A DNA stretch of 64,000 nucleotides, from assembly GCF_026210795.1 (NCBI RefSeq), contig NC_089432.1, forward strand, positions 2,108,001 to 2,172,000. Reading direction: 5' to 3'. The notes beneath the pieces are model-generated. The model ran no database searches. It saw only the letters and a program-made list of their open reading frames with translations, and was not told the origin of the DNA. The DNA comes from Rhizophagus irregularis (taxonomy: Eukaryota > Glomeromycota > Glomeromycetes > Glomerales > Glomeraceae). Each line of letters begins with the position of its first letter. Within the stretch, counting starts at the first letter, position 1. Shown in pieces: positions 58,073-64,000 of the stretch. The position numbers and the translations under genes are program-made.

Positions 58073-61000
58073 TTATAAGTTATGTGTTTTAGAAAATGTA
58101 ATAGCAGGTTCATAATCACTATAAGCAGCTAATTTCATATAATATTTAGCTTTTTCTATATCTTTTGTACAACCAATACCATTATAATACATATTTCCAA
58201 CGTTATACATTGCTACTTTATGACCATCTTCAGCAGCTTTTTCGAAATATTTAAGAGCTTCTGATACATTCTTTTCAACACCTTTACCATTATATAAACA
58301 ATCTCCATATCTTACTTTTGCATCAGGTAATTCATCTGCTTCATCATCAGCTACCTCTTTAAATAATTCGGCAACAATTTTATCTTTATTTGGAGGACTC
58401 TTAACCAATCCTCCTGAAATATAAAATGCTTTGTAATATTTTGCTTTGATTTGATTACTACGGGTTGTTATACTTGTTTTATCCAAGTCTGCATAGGTTT
58501 CAAAACATTCATATGCAGTTTTTACATCTCCAGTAAGTTTACCATATTTATACATCTTATGTTGTTTTGCTGCATCAGCGAGTGTCATGTATTTTAATGA
58601 TGACAAATTAATAGGAGGGGCATATGAATCTTGATCAATGTTGTATGTTCGTTTTGGAGTAGACTTTAGTGCGGAGGGTTTTTTGCTTAAGTTTGAACTA
58701 CTAGAACCTGATGAATGATCTTTGACGCAATTTCTAAGAACTTCAAACATTTTTGTAATTTTTGGCCTAAAATCTGGGTCCTGATCAACGGCTAAAAAAA
58801 ATATGTAAAAAAAAAGAAATTAATTAAGTATAATAAATTATATTTTAAATATTTTACATACCTTCAATTTCTAATTGTTTGAATTCCTCTGGCATTTGAT
58901 TATTCTCAGAAAATGGTTCTCTATATAATTTATTACGTACTTTATCAGCTATTTCCTGAATATCATTAATATCTTGATACGGAGTTTTTTCTTCAGCAAT
59001 TTCCCAAAGTAAAATTCCAAAACTATAAACCTCACATTTATAATCATATTTATTTGGAAGCTTTTCTAACAATTCAGGTGCACAATAACGAGCTCGTTCT
59101 AAATTTTTGCTTTTAGCAACTGAGAAACGATTTAATTTAAAATTTGCAAGTTTTGCTGTCTTATCAAATGTAATTAATATATTCTCAGCCCTAATATCAC
59201 GATGAAGAATCTAAAAAGAAAAAAAAAAGAATTAAATAAAAAGTTTCGTTTAGTTAAAAGGTTGGTTATAAAAATTACCTCAACAGTTCTTAAAAAATTT
59301 AATCCACGGGCAATATCAAGAGACATACGTAATTTTAATCTAAGGTCGAATAGTTTTTTAAAATGTGTATAAAATTCACGTAAATTACCATATTCGGCCC
59401 ATTCAGTTACCAAATACCACTTATTTTCATCACGAGTAAATCCATAATATTTTATGATATTTTGACAATCATGAAGTTCTTTAAGAATTGTAACTTGGTT
59501 TTGTATAATCTTTTCGTCCTTTTTCCCAAGGATAATCTTAAACGCGAATTCTTCATAATTTTTTATGTTATACCATTTAATCACACGTCCATTTTTACGT
59601 GGTTTATCCTGAATATAATCAGATAATTTTAGTGGATGTACCTGAAAGATACTATCAATTTTTGTTTGATAGTTCATAAAATTTTCCATTGTATTATTCA
59701 TTGCATTAACCATCACAACTGTTGAAAAAAACTGATTACTTAAGTTTTTGTCAATCTCTTTTGTATCATCACCAATATCTTTTACGTCAGCACTAATACC
59801 AACCATCATTTCTTGTAAATACTATAATTATTAAATTATAACATAATTAATTTTATATTCACATAAATGTATAATAAAACTCAATTTCTTTTAATCTTAC
59901 TTTAAATAAATCATCTTGATCCGCTTTTAATTGTTCAAACTCATCAGTAATTTTAATTTCAATAGAAAAAGATAATACGTTAACACAATCATCCAATTCT
60001 TTACATAATTCTTTAAAAGTTTTTTCAATACTTTTAGCTTTAATATATTTTATTAAAGATTTCATTTGAGAAATTTCTAATATAAATTTTTTAATTCGTG
60101 TTATAATATCAAATAAATCTTGTAAATGTATATAATTTATACTGTTAAAAAAATCTTTTCTATCCTCTCTTTCTCCTCTAAGATCTTGTATGGCTGATTC
60201 TACAATACGAACTCGTTTTTGTAATATTTTACAAGTTCGTTTGTTATATTCAGCAGCTTCTACTAATTCGATGATTTCGTTATAAGAATTAACAATATCA
60301 TTAATTAAAGGAAGAAATTTTGCAAATGGAACACTATAATTTAAATTTTCAGCGAAATCATCTTTTTTATTCTTTTTTGATTCAACATCTCCCATTCCTA
60401 CTTCATACAACTCTGTGCTTTTCCATCCAAAAGCATCTTCTAATTCGCCTAAAATGTCACCCAAATACGTTAATTCTGTTACATGCGATGCTGGGGTTCT
60501 AACATTCATACGAGAGAGGGCAGAAAACACTATATAAGCACGAGACTCATGCTGGATAAGATCATCAAAAGATGGTTTATCCAATGCGATCCATGTATGA
60601 ATATCATTTGCATGAAGACGGTCCATGGCATACGTTGTCTGCATATACCAAATTTCCATGAGCCAATATAACTCTTTCATTCGGAAGTCTTCTACACCAT
60701 CTAAATCATCATCAAGAGAAATCAGCTCATTCATCTCTGCAGAGGCTTTAAGATTACATATCTGCCAATCTAAATTTCTTATTAATTGTTCATAATTTTC
60801 TTTTGTCATAGATATCGTAGGGGCAATAACGAAGTGCAATGCTCCTTGAACATCAGAGGGAAATCGAAGCTTCATTTTATGAGTGTAAAATAAAGCCAAT
60901 CCTTCAGGAAGAGATGTTCCTTGAGGAATGAAGTAGCAGTGAATATTTTCATTACTGAGACTTTTATTAGGGGTATTGTGAGGACGTCTCAAAGGCACAA

Positions 61001-61187
61001 AACAGGAGACTCCCTTTGCATTTTTATCATTTATATTATAGTATATTAGATATCCGGGACGTGTATTGTCAAGCTTATAATCTAACCTACAAATTTCTTG
61101 ATGCATAGCATTGGGACGGTGAACATCCCAAGAAACTTGTGTATAAGTTGAACCTTTTTCCGGTTCTTCTATCGTAATCAGCTCCAT
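58073..61187 (-). CDS. MLKL-like protein: Tse2-like fold motif, four-helix bundle, pseudokinase, Sel1
   Basis: Four exons (61187-59901, 59821-59279, 59210-58862, 58791-58073) join in frame to 965 residues. Residues about 80-145 contain FIPQGTSLPEGLALF, then ALHFVIAPTISMTKENYEQL. This is the strand-helix pattern of Tse2-type ADP-ribosyltransferase-fold proteins; the call is by eye. Residues about 283-425 are all-helical with NKRTCKILQKRVRIVESAIQ, the signature of the MLKL N-terminal/HeLo-like bundle. In relatives this bundle inserts into membranes and kills or permeabilises cells. A helical brace (430-495) follows. The kinase has a lysine (EEFAFK, about 524) and HRD (613-615), but NFK replaces DFG (633-635) and there is no clear glycine loop, so it is probably a pseudokinase, as in MLKL. 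APELL and DPDFRPK follow, then two Sel1 repeats. No TATA box is seen. A decayed copy lies immediately downstream. Confidence 0.85.
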
Positions 61188-62774
61188 TGAAAATCAAGCT
61201 CTTACGTGGCCTTATTTTATTATTATAAATTTTTGATTGCCACTGCGCCACAAAATTTCCAATTTCTTCCATGCTATTACTAATCATTAAGTCATGTGAC
61301 ATGTGGTTTTAGGTGTAATAAAAAAATTTCTTATTACGATATTTACATAACCCGGAAAAATACACATATGCATGATCGAAATACCTACTTAGTAACATCC
61401 AGGCATGAACCATTTGAGCTTAATGTTGGTCAGCATTAATTTGGTTTCATTTAGATTACCCTGTATAAGTTTAATTTGAATTGTATAAAATGTAAAATGG
61501 CTGTGTCAAATATATTACATAGAAATTAGAAAATTTGATCGCCGATGTTACTGCATTAAAAAATTTGCTTAAATAGATTTATGATCATTTTATTATACTT
61601 ATATGGATATGATCAGAGTCAGGTTCACGATGTGAACTTGACTCTGATCATTATTATTTATACTTTCAAAACGTGATAATCCAAATTCCAAAGTAAAATT
61701 TTAAAATGAAAAAACAAATTTTGGAAAATGGATTATATAAACAGTAATGTAAACAAAGTCTATAGTTAGTGCTATTATTAACGTTAATAATTTAATAAAT
61801 TTTAGCCTAAAGCATACCCAATAAGTCAAAAATCCCATAATAAAAATAAATCATAATTCAATGGAGACGAAATTACTGATTAAGCTATTTAATAAATCAT
61901 AATATATAATAATAAAATTTAGAAAATAATTATTATCAGTTATGTCATATTAATTCGAAATTTTATTATAATATAATCTTCTCATATTAACAACTTTGTA
62001 GTACGAGACTACGAGTTAATAAAATTTCTATATTTAAAAACTAAAATTATATTTTTAATTATTAAGTAATACTAACAACAAAAAAAAAAATTGTGAACAC
62101 ATACGGGAATCTTTGAAATAATAAAAACATACCATCTTCAATTTCAATTCTTTGTCAAATTAATTCTAAAGATTTATAGATGTAGGATTTGTTAGTTTGA
62201 AAGCAACCTATATTAATAATATGATTGAACTAAACTTTTTCAATATAGATTAATTTCTTACTTTTATTATGAATAATCATTTAATTTATTATTTTATTAT
62301 TTATCTAACTTTTATTAAATTATGATTGGTTCTAATTTAATTATTTATATAATGATGCTATTGCAATTAATTGACGGGAGAGTGCTATAAATTTCGCGAA
62401 AGTATAGTATATGAAATGTTTTATAAATATAAATATATGATAGTATATAAATTTTAAATTACAATATTCATGGATCAATCAGTGAATTAAAAGCATAATA
62501 TTCAATTTATATTATATCATGTCTTGGGCAGAATAAACAAATTTATCATGAATGAAAAAACTGCGCCATAAAATTATTTATTTATGATAAGTAAATTTTT
62601 TTATAATAATATGATAATATTGAAACTTGTCTTTATTAATAACAAAGTAAAATAACAAATATAAAAGTAAAATAAAAAATTTTACAGAACAATAAAAAAT
62701 AGTAGTAAACAAATATCAAAATATTACAGGTAAAATATGACAAGTTACAGTAAATTTTAAAATAAGTGAAACTA
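61188..62774. other. Intergenic with one strong hairpin
   Basis: The upstream region of the MLKL-like gene and the downstream region of the small Ala/Gly-rich gene. It is AT-rich. No gene is seen; the minus-strand frame 61087-61302 overlaps the true gene start out of frame. The palindrome at 61609-61651 is the only distinct structure. Confidence 0.5.
61609..61651. repeat. 20-bp arm hairpin, 3-base loop
   Basis: ATGATCAGAGTCAGGTTCAC (61609-61628), loop GAT, and its complement at 61632-61651 with a single mismatch. It lies about 420 bp upstream of the MLKL-like gene start. It could be a protein-binding palindrome, a cruciform-forming site or the remnant of a small foldback element. Confidence 0.65.
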
Positions 62775-63197
62775 TTAAAACAATTTTCCCAAATCAAATG
62801 AAATTTCTCCAAAGGGAAGACTAACACCTATTTCTTTACCAAGTTTAAAACCAATACCTGCAACCTTAGCCTCTACGCCATTGGAGCCAATTGATCCACC
62901 AGTGTCAGCACTGAGACCAATTTTTGATTTAAGGCCTCCTACTTCAAGATCTACCAAATCATAACGTGCTTCAACTTTAGCTTTGAGGCCATCAATAGCA
63001 TTTGCTGCAGCTTTTGCTCCAAGTCCTGCACTTAAAAGTTTAAGATCTCCTACATCATCACAGTATCTGTATGCTGAAGTACCATATTTTGCTTCTGCGG
63101 ATGCGCCAAACGAATCACTCTTTACTCCAGCTGAGGCTTCGGTGCAAAATAGATGATTGTTACCATCCTGATATGCTCGAATAGATTCTTTATACAT
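62775..63197 (-). CDS. Small Ala/Gly-rich repeat protein, function unknown
   Basis: Single exon of 140 residues, starting MYKESIRAYQDGNNHLF. The body alternates Ala/Gly/Ser with charged residues in a loose heptad-to-undecad rhythm (GASAEAKYGTSAYRYC, GLGAKAAANAIDGLKAKVEA, GLKSKIGLSADTGGS). It ends with KEIGVSLPFGEISFDLGKLF. There is no signal peptide or membrane helix. Recurrent 'G-x-K-x-x-A/GL-x-A' units suggest a repetitive beta or mixed fold. I do not recognise the family. The start is supported by a TATA box 98 bases upstream. Confidence 0.75.
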   Translation of the reverse strand: MYKESIRAYQDGNNHLFCTEASAGVKSDSFGASAEAKYGTSAYRYCDDVGDLKLLSAGLGAKAAANAIDGLKAKVEARYDLVDLEVGGLKSKIGLSADTGGSIGSNGVEAKVAGIGFKLGKEIGVSLPFGEISFDLGKLF

Positions 63198-63294
63198 CGC
63201 GATAATGAAGCTTGGATTATTTTAGTTTTTTTTTTAAGAGTGAAATATTTTTTTTTGAAACTTTTTAGTCTGAAAGGGATTCGGATTTGATATG

Positions 63295-63304
63295 CCTTTA
63301 TATA
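63295..63304 (-). promoter_or_regulatory. TATA box of the Ala/Gly-rich protein gene
   Basis: On the minus strand TATATAAAGG lies 98 bases before the ATG at 63197, a normal spacing for a fungal TATA promoter. This also supports the reality of the gene. Confidence 0.55.
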
Positions 63305-64000
63305 AAAAAATTATCTCATATCGACATTTAGATTGAACCATTTACAACCCGATTTAGTATAATAAAACGTGTTATATTAAATTTTCAAAAATCATTTAAG
63401 AACCAATTTAGCATATCAGCTGAACAAACCGTTTAATGATACATTTTTCATCTTCTGATCCAATTTTTGATTACTCATCTGAATAATGTATACATTGTTG
63501 ACATAGAATGTGTTCTATGCCGTTTTTTCTTAAAAAATTTATACAAATTAAACCTTCTATGAAAAAATCTAAAACCTTTCTTATATTATATACGTAACTA
63601 TTCTATTAAAACTTTTCATTTATGAAATATTAACATTTAAGAACATTAATTGCATAGTGTGACGGTATATCTATTTGATGGATTTATTTGTAATTATGCA
63701 ATAAACCACATAAATTTTCTAATTTATCAATCAATTCATTATTACTATAAAAACTTTAACGTTTTTGTTCGTTAATGAATTTTGAACGATAAACCAATCT
63801 TAGTATTCATCAAAAAAAATAATTCTTGTTTAGGTTTCAAAAATACAATGTTAAAATTGAACAATAAGATTGCTTCGTAAATTGTATTTGACAGTCTTAA
63901 ATGATGATTGTCCGGAGCTGAGGCGGATGAATTATACTTTTTAGAAATAAAGTCATCTATTTTATTCATTTCTTAAATTTTTTAAATTGATTTCCAAAAA
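63305..64000. other. Right edge, no supported gene
   Basis: AT-rich. A minus-strand frame at 63772-63969 (starting MNKIDDFISKKYNSSASAPD) could be the first exon of a gene, but no splice site or homologue confirms it. I leave it uncalled. Confidence 0.4.

Noticed and set aside
1-64000. tRNA and rRNA genes
   Set aside because: I looked for cloverleaf-like and rRNA-like GC-rich conserved stretches and found none I could support; short tRNAs could be missed without a covariance search.

Overview
The window is AT-rich eukaryotic DNA with small GT-AG introns. It carries many kinase genes fused to Sel1 repeats, F-box-like/LRR genes and a dense load of small transposons. This combination suggests an arbuscular mycorrhizal fungus (Glomeromycotina, most likely Rhizophagus or a close relative). 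That assignment is inferred from gene style and composition; no marker gene is present.

Layout: 1-81 is the last exon end of a gene entering from the left. 0.7-8.8 kb is a kinase cluster: an intact kinase-Sel1 gene on the minus strand (692-2452), a broken paralogue (3836-5340), and, joined head to head at about 5340/5341, a broken kinase of another subfamily on the plus strand. The last is split by a 2.06 kb insertion (6487-8550) that itself contains two MITEs. 9-14 kb holds repeats and a TIR element. 14.2-18.4 kb is a 1403-residue Sel1-kinase gene with 26 exact 36-residue repeats. 19.4-22.5 kb is a run of mobile elements (Harbinger-like, a second copy of the CCCTATAA element arm, a pyrimidine-rich repeat, a hAT-like MITE). 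23.8-25.4 and 31.0-32.6 kb are two duplicated F-box-like genes, separated by a dead mariner and repeats. 35.7-38.5 kb is a second kinase-Sel1 gene. 40.2-45.7 kb is a 37-repeat Sel1-kinase locus with three disabling lesions. 46.7-50.9 kb holds long-TIR elements, a kinase remnant and a Tc1 DD34E transposon. 51.4-52.0 kb is an orphan gene with SAP-like and ParB-like motifs. 54.4-54.8 kb is a small secreted protein. 56.3-61.2 kb holds an MLKL-like gene and its scrambled, decayed copy. 62.8-63.2 kb is a small Ala/Gly-rich protein gene.

The kinases occur in two opposite domain orders. One has an N-terminal TKL kinase followed by Sel1 repeats (692-2452, 35700-38469 and fragments). The other has a long Sel1 array, a small Cys4 zinc-ribbon-like motif and a C-terminal kinase (14157-18443, 40221-45706). 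The most striking gene is at 58073-61187: a Tse2-like ADP-ribosyltransferase-fold motif, an MLKL/HeLo-like four-helix bundle, a brace, a pseudokinase lacking DFG, and Sel1 repeats. Its architecture resembles a regulated-cell-death executor. The Sel1-kinase genes are probably signalling scaffolds. Repeat expansion, duplication, inversion and MITE insertion are visibly making and breaking these genes.
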